Program-made: the position numbers and the translations under genes
Shown: positions 24,950 to 35,466 of the stretch, piece after piece
How the letters are laid out: every line of letters starts with the position of its first letter
How positions within the stretch are numbered: the first letter of the stretch is position 1
NCBI RefSeq assembly: GCF_016820575.1
Contig: NZ_JAEMQH010000003.1
Span: 363,528 to 427,527 of the forward strand
Length of the DNA: 64,000 nucleotides
Source of the DNA: Marinobacter sediminum
GTDB lineage: Bacteria > Pseudomonadota > Gammaproteobacteria > Pseudomonadales > Oleiphilaceae
Direction: 5' to 3'
Notes under the pieces: model-generated
What the model saw: only the letters and a program-made list of their open reading frames with translations
What the model was told of the DNA's origin: nothing
The model's database searches: none

Positions 24950-26365
24950 ATGGGCGTTTTATACAACCAGGTGGCGGATCAAATGCAGGCCCTGATTCAA
25001 CAGGGTGTCTATCGGGACGGCGACCGCCTGCCCGGCGTGCGGGTGCTCAGCCGGCAATTCGGAGTGAGCATTTCTACTGTCCTGCAGGCGCACCAGACCC
25101 TGGAAGGGCGCGGCTACCTGGACGCCCGGGAGCGCAGCGGCTACTTCGTGCGTCTGCCGGCCCTGGATGCCCCGGAGCCGGTCATGCAGAAACATCGGGC
25201 CAAGCCGGTGCCGGTGACGGCGCGGGAGATGGCGCTGGATCTATGTGCTGACGAACAAAAGCAGATGGTGCCCCTGGCCACCGCCATTCCGCACCCGGAT
25301 TACCTGCCGCTGCGTCAGATTCAGCAAAGCACCCTTTGGGCGGCCCGGCGTGGCCTGGAAACCCTGGATTACGCGTTTCCCGGCAAGGAGTCGTTCCGGC
25401 GCCAGATCGCCCAGCGCATGGCCACCCTGGGGGTGCCGGTTTCTCCGGATGATGTTCTGGCTACTAACGGTGCCCAGGAGGCGATTATTCTGGCGCTCCG
25501 GGCGGTGACCCAGCCGGGGGATATTGTTGCGGTGGAGACACCGTCGTTTCCGGGCATTTTGCAGGCCCTGGAAGTGGTGGGGCTTCAGGTTATCGAGATT
25601 CCGACCCATCCTTCTGACGGTCTGAGCCTGGAGGGATTGCAGCTGGCCCTGGATCAGTGGCCCTTGAAAGCCTGCGTGGTGGTGACCAACCACAGCAACC
25701 CCATGGGCGCGAGAATGCCAGACGAGCGCAAACAGCAGCTGGTATCCATGCTGGCGGCCGCCGGGGTGCCACTGATTGAGGACGACATCTACGGCGATCT
25801 GTGCCACACCGGCGATCGGCCAAAGCCGGCCAAGGCGTTTGACCGGACTGACAACGTTATTTACTGCAGCTCCTTCTCCAAGACCATCTCGGCGGGGCTG
25901 CGCCTCGGCTGGATGCTGCCCGGCCGGTACATGGCGGCGGCCCGTCAGCATAAGTATTTCGCGAATCTGGCGACTTCGTCGATTTCTCAGCTGGCGGTGG
26001 CGCATTTTCTGGAGCAGGGCAGTTACGACCGCTACCTGCGCTCAGCCCGACAGCATTACCGCGAATCCTGTGAGCGGATGCGGGCGGCTATCACTCGCTC
26101 GTTTCCGGAAGGCACTGCAGTCAGTCGGCCCCAGGGTGGCTTTGTGCTGTGGGTGCAGTTGCCCGATAACATTTCCGGTACCGGGGTGTTCCAGAGAGCC
26201 CGGGCCGAGAATATCAACGTGTCGCCCGGCCTGATGTTCTCGACCACCAACAAGTACGACAACTGCCTTCGTCTGAACAGTGCCAATCCCTGGACCGAGC
26301 GTATTGAGCAAGCGGTGGCGCGGCTGGGCGCACTGGCCCATGCGGAGTGGGAGAGCAGCACTTAG
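24950..26365 (+). CDS. MocR/PdxR-type regulator: GntR HTH fused to aminotransferase domain
   Basis: The 471-residue protein has an N-terminal GntR winged helix (about 1-70: RLPGVRVLSRQFGVSISTVLQAHQTLEGRG) fused to a class I aminotransferase-like domain (about 100-465). The PLP-binding lysine is in YCSSFSKTISAGLRLGW, and ATNGAQEAIILALRAV and NHSNPMGARMP are typical fold-type I positions, so PLP probably binds and serves as a sensor. Start at 24950 has GAGGG seven bases upstream; the frame extends 28 codons further without homology. It is divergent from the PhzF-like gene, the usual arrangement for MocR regulators and their targets. Confidence 0.92.
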   Translation: MGVLYNQVADQMQALIQQGVYRDGDRLPGVRVLSRQFGVSISTVLQAHQTLEGRGYLDARERSGYFVRLPALDAPEPVMQKHRAKPVPVTAREMALDLCADEQKQMVPLATAIPHPDYLPLRQIQQSTLWAARRGLETLDYAFPGKESFRRQIAQRMATLGVPVSPDDVLATNGAQEAIILALRAVTQPGDIVAVETPSFPGILQALEVVGLQVIEIPTHPSDGLSLEGLQLALDQWPLKACVVVTNHSNPMGARMPDERKQQLVSMLAAAGVPLIEDDIYGDLCHTGDRPKPAKAFDRTDNVIYCSSFSKTISAGLRLGWMLPGRYMAAARQHKYFANLATSSISQLAVAHFLEQGSYDRYLRSARQHYRESCERMRAAITRSFPEGTAVSRPQGGFVLWVQLPDNISGTGVFQRARAENINVSPGLMFSTTNKYDNCLRLNSANPWTERIEQAVARLGALAHAEWESST

Positions 26366-26545
26366 GGTGCCATCGGGCGCTGAGGTCATGCGCCTTTGGT
26401 GTGATATATCCACTGTCTCAGTTCAAATACTATGCTTTGAAGAGCAAGGATAAGGAAGCGCTGGGAGCGTCCCGAATCCGCCAAAAGAACATTTTCCATA
26501 AGATCGCTTTCTATAAAAACAATAGTGCCCAGAGAGGAATCCCTT

Positions 26546-28174
26546 ATGACCTCAATCTTCGATCAGGGCCTTGCGCCCGTTGACGCCAATTACGCCGTCC
26601 AATCCCCCGTCGATTTTATTGAACGCACCGCCAGCGTTTACCCGGAGTTTCCGGCGGTTATCCACGGCAAGCTTCGATACACCTGGGCCCAGACCTACGA
26701 GCGCAGTGTGCGCCTCGGCTCGGCGCTGAAGAAGCGTGGCATTGGTCGTGGTGACACCGTGGCAGTTATGTTGCCGAACATTCCGGCCATGGTGGAGAGC
26801 CACTTCGGGGTGCCCATGATCGGCGCGGTTCTGAATACTCTGAATGTGCGGCTGGATGCCGAGGCCATTGCCTTCATGCTTGAACACGGCGAAGCCAAAG
26901 TCATCATCGCCGATCGCGAGTTTGGTGCGGTGATCAACGACGCAGTCAGCCGGCTCAAGAACAAACCCCTGGTGATTGATGTTGATGACCCGGAATACGG
27001 TGAAGGCGTTCAGGTCAGTGACTTCGACTACGAAGCGTTGCTGCAGGAAGGCGATCCCGACTTCAAGTGGAGTTTTCCGTCGGATGAATGGGACGCCATT
27101 TCCCTGAATTACACCTCGGGTACCACCGGCAACCCCAAGGGCGTGGTTTACCACCATCGCGGTGCCTACCTGAATGCGCTGGGTAACCAGGCAGTGTGGT
27201 CCATGGGGATGCACCCCATCTACCTCTGGACCCTGCCGATGTTCCACTGCAACGGCTGGTGTTTTCCCTGGACCATTACCGCCATGGCAGGCACCCATGT
27301 CTGTCTGCGCCGGGTAGATCCGGAGAAGATCCTGCAGTTGATCCAGGAGCACCAGGTGACCCACATGTGCGGCGCACCGATTGTCCTCAATGGTCTGCTT
27401 AATGTGCCTGAGTCCGCCCGGGCATCCATTGATCACGAAGTGAAGTCCATGACCGCCGGTGCGGCGCCGCCGGCCCAGGTGATCGGCGCGATCGAGGAAA
27501 TGGGTATTCAGGTGACTCATGTGTACGGACTGACCGAGGTCTATGGCCCGGTCACCGTATGTGCCTGGAAGTCGGAATGGGACCAGCTGCCCCTGCACGA
27601 CCGCGCCCGTAAGAAGGCCCGTCAGGGCGTTCGTTATCAGACCCTCGGTGGAACCATGGTGGGTGACCCAAACACCATGGAACCGGTACCGAAAGATGGC
27701 GAAACCATTGGTGAAATCTTCCTGCGCGGCAACACTGTGATGAAGGGCTACCTGAAGAATCCAAAGGCGACCGAAGAGGCCTTCCGGGGCGGCTGGTTTC
27801 ACACCGGAGATCTGGCGGTGTGGCACGAGGATGGCTACATGGAAATCAAGGATCGCCTGAAGGACATCATCATTTCCGGCGGCGAGAATATTTCCACCAT
27901 TGAGGTCGAGGACACGCTTTACCGTCATCCCGGAGTCATGGAAGCGGCTGTAGTGGCCCGCCCCGATGAGAAGTGGGGCGAGACGCCCTGTGCCTTCATA
28001 ACCCTGAAGCCGGATGCGGGGGAGGTCAGCGAGGCGGATATCATTAGCTTCTGTCGCCAGCATCTCGCCGGCTTTAAGGTGCCGAAAACTATTGTTTTTT
28101 CAGAGCTGCCAAAGACCTCGACTGGCAAGATCCAGAAGTTTGTTTTGAGGGATCAGGCGAAAAATCTGGATTGA
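26546..28174 (+). CDS. Acyl-CoA synthetase (AMP-forming; AlkK/DmdB-like)
   Basis: The 542-residue ligase activates a carboxylic acid to its CoA thioester. Motifs: SLNYTSGTTGNPKGVVYHH (P-loop, about 180-198), YGLTEVYGPVTVCAW (A5), GWFHTGDLAVWHEDGYMEIKDRLKD (A7/A8), and the catalytic lysine in LPKTSTGKIQKFVLRDQ near the C-terminus. The LPMFHCNGWCFPWTI segment is typical of the medium-chain (AlkK) and 3-methylmercaptopropionate (DmdB) ligase group, both common in marine bacteria. GAGAGG lies about eight bases before the ATG at 26546. A strong terminator follows, so the gene is probably monocistronic. Confidence 0.9.
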   Translation: MTSIFDQGLAPVDANYAVQSPVDFIERTASVYPEFPAVIHGKLRYTWAQTYERSVRLGSALKKRGIGRGDTVAVMLPNIPAMVESHFGVPMIGAVLNTLNVRLDAEAIAFMLEHGEAKVIIADREFGAVINDAVSRLKNKPLVIDVDDPEYGEGVQVSDFDYEALLQEGDPDFKWSFPSDEWDAISLNYTSGTTGNPKGVVYHHRGAYLNALGNQAVWSMGMHPIYLWTLPMFHCNGWCFPWTITAMAGTHVCLRRVDPEKILQLIQEHQVTHMCGAPIVLNGLLNVPESARASIDHEVKSMTAGAAPPAQVIGAIEEMGIQVTHVYGLTEVYGPVTVCAWKSEWDQLPLHDRARKKARQGVRYQTLGGTMVGDPNTMEPVPKDGETIGEIFLRGNTVMKGYLKNPKATEEAFRGGWFHTGDLAVWHEDGYMEIKDRLKDIIISGGENISTIEVEDTLYRHPGVMEAAVVARPDEKWGETPCAFITLKPDAGEVSEADIISFCRQHLAGFKVPKTIVFSELPKTSTGKIQKFVLRDQAKNLD

Positions 28175-28230
28175 CTTTGCGGTGGCGATCTCTGGTTTAG
28201 CGCTGGAGACCGCTGCTTGAGTGATTCCGT

Positions 28231-28255
28231 AAGGAGGCGAAAGCCTCCTTTTTTT
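28231..28255 (+). terminator. Rho-independent terminator of the acyl-CoA synthetase gene
   Basis: The stem AAGGAGGC/GCCTCCTT (8 bp) with a GAAA tetraloop runs directly into a stretch of T residues (28249-28255). It lies 57 bases after the stop codon. Confidence 0.92.
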
Positions 28256-28429
28256 GTTCCTGTCGCCTGTTAAGACAGGATGTCATTTGGTGACAAATTG
28301 TCCTGCTGGCCTCGCAACGCCTTTCTCTGCTTTAAAGTTCGGGTTTAAACTGAATCTGATGGTGATTTTTTGACCGCTGTTCGCAACCAATAACAACACG
28401 CCCCAGTGCAATAACAACAGGAGGCAGCC

Positions 28430-29251
28430 ATGACCATCAGTTCCACACCTGAAGGGGTGTCTGTTCAGCCCAGGCACATCCGGTTCGATGTCAGCGAGGA
28501 TCTCAAATCCTTCTGGCACGGCAATAACGCGTTCAAAACCGCCTTTTTCAATGCCTTGTCACTCCAGTTTCCTGATGGAGAGCAGCAGTTTATTAACGCG
28601 GTTCGACTGTACCGAGATCGCATTGACGATCCCAAGCTGCAGTCGGAAATTCGGGGATTTATCGGTCAGGAAGCCCTCCACAGCCGGGAGCACAGAAGCT
28701 ACAACGAAGCGCTGAAGGCGCGGGGCTATGACATCGATGCCATCGACCAGCGTTTCGCCCGTCACATGCAATGGGTTGGCAATTTGCCGCCGAGCCGCCA
28801 GTTGGCGGGCACCTGTGGTGCCGAGCATTACACTGCGGTGCTGGCTAATGCCATTCTCGAACACCCGGAGTGGATGGAAGGCGCGACGCCGGCCATGGCT
28901 CGCCTGTGGCGCTGGCATGCGATTGAGGAAACCGAGCACAAGTCGGTGGCGTTTGATGTCTACCGTGAGTGTGTGGGTAACGAGCGCCTGCGCCGTATCG
29001 TATTCCTGTTCGTAACCTGGAATTTCTTCAAGTACACCTTCCTCAATACCTGCAGCCTGCTGAAAACCGACGGCAAACTCTGGAGCCTGAGGACATGGCT
29101 TGGAGGACTGAATTTCCTATGGGGCAAACCCGGGGTTATTCGCAAGTGCCTGCCCGGCTTTCTTGTCTATTTCCGTAAAGGCTTCCATCCGTGGCAGCAG
29201 GACAACCGGCGGCTTCTGGAACGGAACCTTAGGGAGTTGGAATCCGTGTAG
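28430..29251 (+). CDS. Predicted metal-dependent hydrolase (PF10118 family)
   Basis: This 273-residue protein belongs to an uncharacterised all-helical family with a predicted di-metal site. Conserved acidic/histidine motifs are visible: FIGQEALHSREH (about 80), NAILEHPEWMEG (about 145), and WRWHAIEETEHKSVAFDVY (about 165). The pattern E-x-x-H repeated in helices recalls ferritin-like di-iron oxygenases, so the name hydrolase may be misleading. The gene has a GGAGG site before its ATG. It lies near an acyl-CoA ligase and a DegV fatty-acid-binding protein, which suggests lipid metabolism, but that is only context. Confidence 0.82.
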   Translation: MTISSTPEGVSVQPRHIRFDVSEDLKSFWHGNNAFKTAFFNALSLQFPDGEQQFINAVRLYRDRIDDPKLQSEIRGFIGQEALHSREHRSYNEALKARGYDIDAIDQRFARHMQWVGNLPPSRQLAGTCGAEHYTAVLANAILEHPEWMEGATPAMARLWRWHAIEETEHKSVAFDVYRECVGNERLRRIVFLFVTWNFFKYTFLNTCSLLKTDGKLWSLRTWLGGLNFLWGKPGVIRKCLPGFLVYFRKGFHPWQQDNRRLLERNLRELESV

Positions 29252-29373
29252 TTCCAACGGCAAACGTTGTTGATGAAAAATCAAACACAGGGAGTGACGC
29301 TGCTTGCCTAAAAAAATAATGACAAGAACGGGCCTCCCCATGCACGGAATGGCCCAACGCCGGAGACGTTACC

Positions 29374-30324
29374 ATGCGAGTTGGTTTGATCGTTGATTCC
29401 GCGTGCGACTTACCTCATGAGTTCAGCCGCAAACACGACCTGTTTATCCTCCCTGTTACCGCCGTGATTAATGGCAAGATCTATATAGACGAACACGATC
29501 CAGTCCGGACCCAGGAATTCTATCGGAGTGGCTTGCTGGAGAAAGGCCACTACGCCGAAACCCGCGCCTATTCCCCGGAGCAGATTCACAACCTGTTCAT
29601 GAAAAAGATTGTCACGCAGTTCGATGTGGCCTTCTGTGAAACCGTCGCGCGTAGTCGGAGTCTGATTTTCGACAATGCTACGTTGGCGATGAACAGCGTG
29701 ATGGCCAATTACGACGCAGCGCGCTCGGCCGCTGGCCGCGCTGGCAAATTCTCCATGCGGGTCATTGATACCAATCAGATCTTTGCCGGTCAGGGGCTGC
29801 TGGCGGCTCATACCCTGAAACTGATCGAGAATAAGCTTTCCAAGAACGCGCTCCGCCATGAGGTTGAAACCTTCTCGAAGAGCATTTTTACCTGCGTTAT
29901 TCCGAGAGACTTGCATTACATCCGGGAGCGGGCGCGTCGCCGCGGCGACAAGAGCGTATCGGCAATGGTGGCCTTTATGGGTAAGGCGCTCAATATTACG
30001 CCCGTGTTGTTCGGCGAGGGCGCGGAGGCTCAGCCCGTGGCCAAGACCTGGAGTTTTGACTCGGCGGTCGAAAAAGTCATGAACTACGCGGCAGCCCGTG
30101 TGGAGGAAGGCCTACGTACGCCTTATGTCAGTTTGTCCTGTGGCCTGCACTGGGATGAAATTGAAGAATTGCCTGGTCTGAACCTGTTGCGGGAAGCCTG
30201 TGAACGCAACGGTGTTGAGTTGTTGTTGTCGCAAATGGGCATCACCAGCAGCATCTACATAGGGCCGGGTAGCCTGTGTCTTGCGCTGGCGGCCGACCCG
30301 CACAACTTCAGCGATTTCCAGTAG
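29374..30324 (+). CDS. DegV family fatty-acid-binding protein
   Basis: DegV (FakB-like) proteins bind a fatty acid between two domains, and in Gram-positive bacteria present it to a kinase. The 316-residue protein shows the N-terminal VGLIVDSACDLPHEF, the ligand-site motif RVIDTNQIFAGQGLLAAHTLK and a C-terminal domain ending in GPGSLCLALAADP. No FakA-type kinase is in the window. Its neighbours are the PF10118 protein and a protein of unknown function. The role here is unknown; lipid carrier is the family-based guess. Confidence 0.85.
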   Translation: MRVGLIVDSACDLPHEFSRKHDLFILPVTAVINGKIYIDEHDPVRTQEFYRSGLLEKGHYAETRAYSPEQIHNLFMKKIVTQFDVAFCETVARSRSLIFDNATLAMNSVMANYDAARSAAGRAGKFSMRVIDTNQIFAGQGLLAAHTLKLIENKLSKNALRHEVETFSKSIFTCVIPRDLHYIRERARRRGDKSVSAMVAFMGKALNITPVLFGEGAEAQPVAKTWSFDSAVEKVMNYAAARVEEGLRTPYVSLSCGLHWDEIEELPGLNLLREACERNGVELLLSQMGITSSIYIGPGSLCLALAADPHNFSDFQ

Positions 30325-30491
30325 CTTTCCAGTTTCTGTCAAATAGCCCTGATCATTAGGCGTTCGCTGCGGCGGGTATTTGCTCCGCCGCAGCGGTATC
30401 CCGGTAACTTCGGCAAACCCTTCTGATGTGCCAACGTGTTAGCCTCGCAGTTCTTCTTTTAAATGTTTCCACAAACAGGACGGTCAAAGCC

Positions 30492-31526
30492 ATGAGCGAC
30501 AGCAGCGCGGATCTCGCCAGCCAGCTATTGAAACAGCACGTGAAACACGAAATGGCGGCTTTAAAGGGAGCGAAGCTGCGCAAGTTCCTGGAGCGGGAAG
30601 TGTCTGAGCTGTTGAACCACGCCGAGTCGATCACCCTGAACCGGCTCAGCTCCGTGGACCAGGTGATGGGCGTTATCCAGCGGGTGGTGGTGAATATGGA
30701 ACTGGACGCCGGTATTCCAGAACTTGCCGCTGAGATGGCGACCGAGGTGATGAACGCACCGGTACAAGCCAAGACCACCCTGGGCGAAGTCATCACCCGG
30801 GAGCAGGCCACCGGTTTTGTTGAAGAGGTGCTGGAACTGCGCCAACAGCGCGAGCGGGTGATCAGCGAGATCATGGCGCACCCGGTGTATCAGGAACTGG
30901 CATCCAACCTGGTCTACACCGGCCTGGTCAATTACCTGTACGAGGACAACCTCCTCACCAAATCCGTACCCGGGGTCGGGTCGATGATGAAGTTCGGCAA
31001 AAAGATGGCGAACAGGGCCGTGCCCGGGCTCGATGAAACCTTTGAGCGACGGATAAAGAGCTGGCTGTCCGATAGCCTGCCCGGGCTGATTGCCCGCAGT
31101 GAGCAGTTTCTTAATCAGGCGCTGTCCGATGACGAAGTGCGCGACAGTGTGATGGCCGCCTGGGTATCCCTTGAGAATCGCACCATCGCCGACTTGCGCG
31201 AGGGGTTGGGCGATGTCGAGCTGCAGGAGTTTGTGGTGCTGGGCTACGATTTCTGGCTGCAGTTCCGGCAAACCGCCTATTTCGAAGGCTGCGCCCGGGC
31301 GGTGGTTAACCACCTGTTCGCCAAGTACGGAGACCAGCCGATTGCCGAACTGTTGGGTGATATCGGTGTTACACGCGAGGTGATCATGGCCGAGGTAGAC
31401 GCGTACGCTATTCCGGTTATGGACGTATTGCGTGAGGAAGGCTATGTTGAGGCCCTGATGCGCCGCCGGTTAAGTGGGTTTTACCATTCAGCCGCCGCGC
31501 GCAGGATTCTTGAGCCGAAGGCCTGA
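30492..31526 (+). CDS. Conserved hypothetical protein (all-helical, 344 aa)
   Basis: I do not recognise a named family. With the start at 30492 (MSDSSADLASQLLKQHV) the protein is 344 residues, soluble, almost entirely helical and rich in Glu, Leu, Val and Arg. The region around 150-190 (GLVNYLYEDNLLTKSVPGVGSMMKFGKKMANRAVPGLDE) contains a short Gly-rich amphipathic stretch that could contact membrane. There is no signal peptide or metal-binding motif. The frame is open 22 codons upstream, but that part holds no convincing start. The downstream LysE gene begins 37 bases later and may be cotranscribed. Confidence 0.7.
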   Translation: MSDSSADLASQLLKQHVKHEMAALKGAKLRKFLEREVSELLNHAESITLNRLSSVDQVMGVIQRVVVNMELDAGIPELAAEMATEVMNAPVQAKTTLGEVITREQATGFVEEVLELRQQRERVISEIMAHPVYQELASNLVYTGLVNYLYEDNLLTKSVPGVGSMMKFGKKMANRAVPGLDETFERRIKSWLSDSLPGLIARSEQFLNQALSDDEVRDSVMAAWVSLENRTIADLREGLGDVELQEFVVLGYDFWLQFRQTAYFEGCARAVVNHLFAKYGDQPIAELLGDIGVTREVIMAEVDAYAIPVMDVLREEGYVEALMRRRLSGFYHSAAARRILEPKA

Positions 31527-31562
31527 AGGGCAGGGCTTTCGAAGCATTAGCGGAGACTTTCA

Positions 31563-32195
31563 GTGTTTACCGAGTTGTTCTGGGCCTATCTGGTGGCCAT
31601 CACCCTGCTGACCGTGACCCCCGGGGTCGACACCTTGCTGGTGATGCGTAACACCGGTCGCGGTGGCCTGCGCGATGGCTGCGTGACCAGTGTGGGCATT
31701 TGCAGTGGCCTGTTCCTGCACGCGATTCTGTCGGCGCTGGGTATTTCCATCCTGCTGGTGGAGACTGCCTGGGCCTTTTCCGCACTGAAATGGGCAGGGG
31801 CCTGCTACCTGGTGTGGCTGGGACTGGTGTCTCTGCGCCAGGCCATGGTGCGAGAGCATGAGCCTGCCGCCGAAGCGCCAGCCGTGCGCAAGCGCCGGGT
31901 GTCTTCGGTAGTTTCTTTCCGGGAAGGGGTATTGTCCAATGTGCTCAATCCCAAGACCGCTTTGTTCTATATGGCGTTGCTGCCCCAGTTTGTTGATCCC
32001 GCTGGCAATGCCTTTCAGCAGTCGATTCTCCTGGCTAGTGTGCACTTCTTCCTGGCCATGCTTTGGCAGTGCGGGTTGGCGTTTGTGGTGGTCCGGTTCA
32101 AGGGGCTGGGGGCCAGCCGGCGGGTACGGCAGGCGCTTAACGCCACCACCGGTGGTTTCTTCGTCGCCATGGGTGCCAAGCTGGCCAGCAGCTGA
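31563..32195 (+). CDS. LysE/RhtB family amino-acid exporter
   Basis: The 210-residue inner-membrane protein has the six-helix LysE/RhtB layout, with the signature TVTPGVDTLLVMRNTGRGGLRDG near the N-terminus and FREGVLSNVLNPKTALFYMALLPQFV in the middle. Such proteins export amino acids or homoserine lactones by proton antiport; the substrate is not predictable. Initiation uses GTG at 31563 preceded by GGAGA. A terminator shared with the convergent fdxA gene follows. Confidence 0.9.
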   Translation: MFTELFWAYLVAITLLTVTPGVDTLLVMRNTGRGGLRDGCVTSVGICSGLFLHAILSALGISILLVETAWAFSALKWAGACYLVWLGLVSLRQAMVREHEPAAEAPAVRKRRVSSVVSFREGVLSNVLNPKTALFYMALLPQFVDPAGNAFQQSILLASVHFFLAMLWQCGLAFVVVRFKGLGASRRVRQALNATTGGFFVAMGAKLASS

Positions 32196-32210
32196 TTGAA
32201 TGCCAGGCAT

Positions 32211-32242
32211 AAAAAAGGGAAGCCCGAGGGCTTCCCTTTTTT
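32211..32242. terminator. Bidirectional terminator between lysE and fdxA
   Basis: A run of six A residues, the stem GGGAAGCCC/GGGCTTCCC and a run of six T residues form a symmetric hairpin with U-tails on both strands. It ends 15 bases after lysE and 30 bases after fdxA, so it can terminate both convergent genes. Confidence 0.93.
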
Positions 32243-32271
32243 ACGGTCGCATTCTGCCGGAAGGCTGGACC

Positions 32272-32595
32272 TTATTTCTCCAGGTATTGGAGCTTGTTGG
32301 GCTTGCCATCCCACTCTTCGGCGTCCGGCAGTGGATCCTTCTTCTCGGTAATGTTCGGCCATTTACCAGCAAGGTCCGCGTTCAGCTCAACAAACTCGAC
32401 CTGGTCGGCCGGCAGCTCGTCTTCGGAGAAAATCGCTTCCGCCGGGCATTCAGGCTCACACAGGGCGCAGTCGATGCACTCGTCGGGATCAATTACCAGA
32501 AAGTTCGGGCCTTCGTAGAAGCAGTCTACCGGGCAAACTTCCACGCAGTCTGTGTATTTGCACTTGATGCAGTTATCAGTAACGATAAACGCCAT
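32272..32595 (-). CDS. fdxA: 7Fe ferredoxin FdxA
   Basis: FdxA is a small soluble electron carrier with one [3Fe-4S] and one [4Fe-4S] cluster. The 107 residues show the first set [19 protein letters not shown] and the second set [18 protein letters not shown], then the long C-terminal extension (to residue 107) typical of the Azotobacter FdI/FdxA class. Length and motifs are complete. The gene is alone between mutS and the convergent lysE, with the shared terminator downstream. Confidence 0.95.
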   Translation of the reverse strand: MAFIVTDNCIKCKYTDCVEVCPVDCFYEGPNFLVIDPDECIDCALCEPECPAEAIFSEDELPADQVEFVELNADLAGKWPNITEKKDPLPDAEEWDGKPNKLQYLEK

Positions 32596-32753
32596 AATCA
32601 GATCCCTGGTCCAGTGGTCAATCTCATCCGGAGCTTGTGGTCAGGCTCCATGGTTATGTTTTAATGCGCGATATTGTAGGGAGCGCCCCGCAGACCCGCA
32701 AGCGTTAGGCCGCTATATCCTTATTACTCGCCTCAATATTTCGAAATTTCCTG

Positions 32754-35384
32754 CTATTTGGCCATCAGAGCCTTCAGTTCGTACAGCCGGTTCATGGCTT
32801 CCCTCGGTGTCAGGTCGTCCAGATCGAGTGTCTTGAGCGCCAGTTCAACCGCGCTGGGTTCCAGGCTGGCAAACATATCGCCCTGCATGACCGGGTCATT
32901 GGCTTGAGCGACAGGTTGCGCCGGGCACTCTGCGTCACTGCTGGCAGAGACTGGTGAGCGGGTAGCCGTCGGTGTCGCACTGCCTTCCAAATGCGCCAGC
33001 TGACCCTTGGCATTGCGAATCACGTCCTGGGGCACACCCGCCAACTTGGCTACCTGCAAACCGTAGCTCTGGCTGGCAGGGCCATCGTGAACGTTGTGCA
33101 GGAACACAATGCTGTCATCGTGCTCGGTGGCGGTCAGGTGCACATTCACCGCGTGCTGGAGATCGTCAGCCAGCTGGGTGAGCTCGAAATAGTGCGTGGC
33201 AAACAGGGTGTAGCAGCGAATGTTCTTGGCCAGGTGCTCGGCGGTTGCCCAGGCCAGCGATAAGCCGTCAAAGGTGCTGGTGCCACGGCCCACTTCGTCC
33301 ATCAGCACCAGGCTGAATTCGGTGGCGTTGTGGAGAATGTTGGCGGTTTCAGTCATCTCCACCATGAAGGTAGAACGGCCACCGGCAATGTCGTCTGAAG
33401 AGCCCATGCGGGTAAAGATCCGGTCCACCGGACCCAGTACCGCCCGGTTCGCGGGTACAAAACTGCCGGTGTAGGCCAGCAGGGCAATCAGCGCGGCCTG
33501 GCGCATATAGGTGGACTTACCGCCCATGTTCGGGCCGGTGATCACCAGCATGCGTCGCTCGGTGTCCATCAACAAGTCGTTGGGCACAAAAGGTTCGTCC
33601 AGTAACTGTTCGACCACCGGGTGCCGGCCTTCCTCGATATCGAATCCGGGTTGATCACTGAACTCGGGCGCCGCAAATCGCAGGCTGGTCGCCCGTTCGG
33701 CAAAGTTGCTTAGCACGTCCATTTCCGCCAGGGCCTGGGCGGCGTCCTGAAGCGGAGCCAGTTCCGCCGCCACGGTTTCCAGCACTTCGTCGTACAGGGC
33801 TTTCTCACGGGCCAGGGCACGGCTCTTGGCGCTCAGTGCTTTATCTTCGAATTCCTTCAGTTCCGGGGTGATGAACCGCTCGGCGTTTTTCAACGTCTGG
33901 CGCCGGATGTAATCGACCGGAGCCTGATCCGATTGGGCCCGGCTGATTTCGATGTAATAGCCGTGCACGCGGTTGTAGCCCACTTTCAGGGTGCTGATGC
34001 CGGTGCGCTCGCGCTCCCGGGTTTCCACGTCCAGCAAGTATTGGCCGGCGTTTTCACTGATGTTCCGGAGTTCATCCAGTTCTTCATCGAAGTGCTCACG
34101 AATCACCCCGCCTTCGCGGATGACCACCGGTGGATTGTCGATGATGGCGCGTTCGAGCAGGTCGGCCAGTTCCGGATACTCGCTGATTACAGTTGCCAAT
34201 TTCACAATGTGGTGTGAATTGACCGGTTTCAGCGTCTCCTGCAGCTTCGGCAGTGCCTGGAAGGCATCACGCAGGCGGGCCAGGTCCCGGGGGCGGGCCG
34301 AGCGCAGGGCAACCCGCGCCAGTACTCGTTCAATGTCACCGACGGCTTTCAGTAAATCGTGCACCGGCTCGTAATGGAAACCGTCCAGCAAAGCGGAAAC
34401 TGCCTGCTGGCGCTGGGATACGGTGTCGACATCCCGCAGTGGCCGGTTCAGCCAGCGCCGGAGCTCTCGGCCACCCATCGAGGTGGCGGTGCGGTCCATT
34501 ACCCAGGCCAGGGTGTGCAGGTGACCGCCCATCAGATTGGTGTCGATTTCCAGATTGCGGCGGCTGGCCGCATCCATGATCACCGCCTCGTCCCGGCGCT
34601 CCCGCGTCAGCTTGCGGATATGGGGCAGGGCGGTGCGCTGGGTTTCCTTGGCATACTGCAGCAGGCAGCCCGCGGCGCAGATGGCCAGGGTGAGATCTTC
34701 GCAGCCAAAACCGGTCAGGTCCCGGACCTGCAGCTGGTGGGTAATGACCCGGCGCGCGGTGTCGGATTCAAACAACCAGGGGCCCTGGCGTCGAATACCG
34801 GTGAAGCCTTCCAGTACGTCTTCGTACGGGAAATCCTCGCTGATCAGTATCTCCGCCGGTCGCAGGCGCTGGAGTTCCCCCTGAAGGCCTTCAAGATCGT
34901 CCAGCTCTGAGACGGCAAAGCGACCACTGGAAATGTCCAGCGAGGCAAAACCGAACTGCTCGCGGTGGCTGTAGATGGCCACCAACAGGTTGTCGCGACG
35001 GTCCTCAAGGTAGGCGTCGTCGCTCAGTGTGCCGGGGGTGACGATCCGCACGACCTGGCGGTCCACCGGTCCTTTGCTGGTGGCCGGGTCGCCAATTTGC
35101 TCGCATATGGCGATGGATTGACCTGCCCGAACCAGCCGTGCAATGTATCCCTCAGACGAATGAAACGGGATACCGGCCATGGGAATGGGGTTGCCTCCGG
35201 ACTGCCCCCGGGCGGTCAGGGTGATGTCCATCAACTCGGCGGCTTTCTTGGCGTCTTCGTAGAACAGCTCGTAGAAATCCCCCATCCGGTAGAACACCAG
35301 TTCATTGGGGTGCTGGCCCTTGATCTTGAGGTACTGCTGCATCATGGGCGTGTGCTTGGAAAGATCGGTCTGAGCTGCTGACAT
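32754..35384 (-). CDS. mutS: DNA mismatch repair protein MutS
   Basis: MutS recognises base mismatches and starts mismatch repair with MutL. The start at 35384 ([19 protein letters not shown]) gives 876 residues. The mismatch-binding Phe-x-Glu is Phe37/Glu39 (RMGDFYELF). The connector, lever and clamp domains follow, then the ATPase domain with Walker [16 protein letters not shown] (about 615), [15 protein letters not shown] and Walker [19 protein letters not shown]. The C-terminal tetramerisation tail ([16 protein letters not shown]) is present. A more upstream in-frame ATG lacks homology. It is divergent from pncC with start codons about 80 bases apart, and recA follows pncC, giving the common mutS-cinA/pncC-recA arrangement. 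Confidence 0.96.
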   Translation of the reverse strand: MSAAQTDLSKHTPMMQQYLKIKGQHPNELVFYRMGDFYELFYEDAKKAAELMDITLTARGQSGGNPIPMAGIPFHSSEGYIARLVRAGQSIAICEQIGDPATSKGPVDRQVVRIVTPGTLSDDAYLEDRRDNLLVAIYSHREQFGFASLDISSGRFAVSELDDLEGLQGELQRLRPAEILISEDFPYEDVLEGFTGIRRQGPWLFESDTARRVITHQLQVRDLTGFGCEDLTLAICAAGCLLQYAKETQRTALPHIRKLTRERRDEAVIMDAASRRNLEIDTNLMGGHLHTLAWVMDRTATSMGGRELRRWLNRPLRDVDTVSQRQQAVSALLDGFHYEPVHDLLKAVGDIERVLARVALRSARPRDLARLRDAFQALPKLQETLKPVNSHHIVKLATVISEYPELADLLERAIIDNPPVVIREGGVIREHFDEELDELRNISENAGQYLLDVETRERERTGISTLKVGYNRVHGYYIEISRAQSDQAPVDYIRRQTLKNAERFITPELKEFEDKALSAKSRALAREKALYDEVLETVAAELAPLQDAAQALAEMDVLSNFAERATSLRFAAPEFSDQPGFDIEEGRHPVVEQLLDEPFVPNDLLMDTERRMLVITGPNMGGKSTYMRQAALIALLAYTGSFVPANRAVLGPVDRIFTRMGSSDDIAGGRSTFMVEMTETANILHNATEFSLVLMDEVGRGTSTFDGLSLAWATAEHLAKNIRCYTLFATHYFELTQLADDLQHAVNVHLTATEHDDSIVFLHNVHDGPASQSYGLQVAKLAGVPQDVIRNAKGQLAHLEGSATPTATRSPVSASSDAECPAQPVAQANDPVMQGDMFASLEPSAVELALKTLDLDDLTPREAMNRLYELKALMAK

Positions 35385-35466
35385 GGACGGGTCCGGATTG
35401 CCTTGCTTTGGATGAAGGCGTGAATTGTAAGAAAATAACGCCTCGGATGAAATGAAGGAGGTCATT

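Noticed and set aside
26552..28063. Minus-strand open frame of about 500 codons opposite the acyl-CoA synthetase
   Set aside because: The plus-strand gene has all ligase motifs; the antisense frame is composition-driven and has no recognisable domain.
32650..32663. The 14-mer GGTTATGTTTTAAT occurs both near fdxA and at the recA promoter (36037-36050)
   Set aside because: Near fdxA it is on the strand opposite to the gene and lacks a LexA box; one AT-rich 14-mer shared by chance is the simpler reading.
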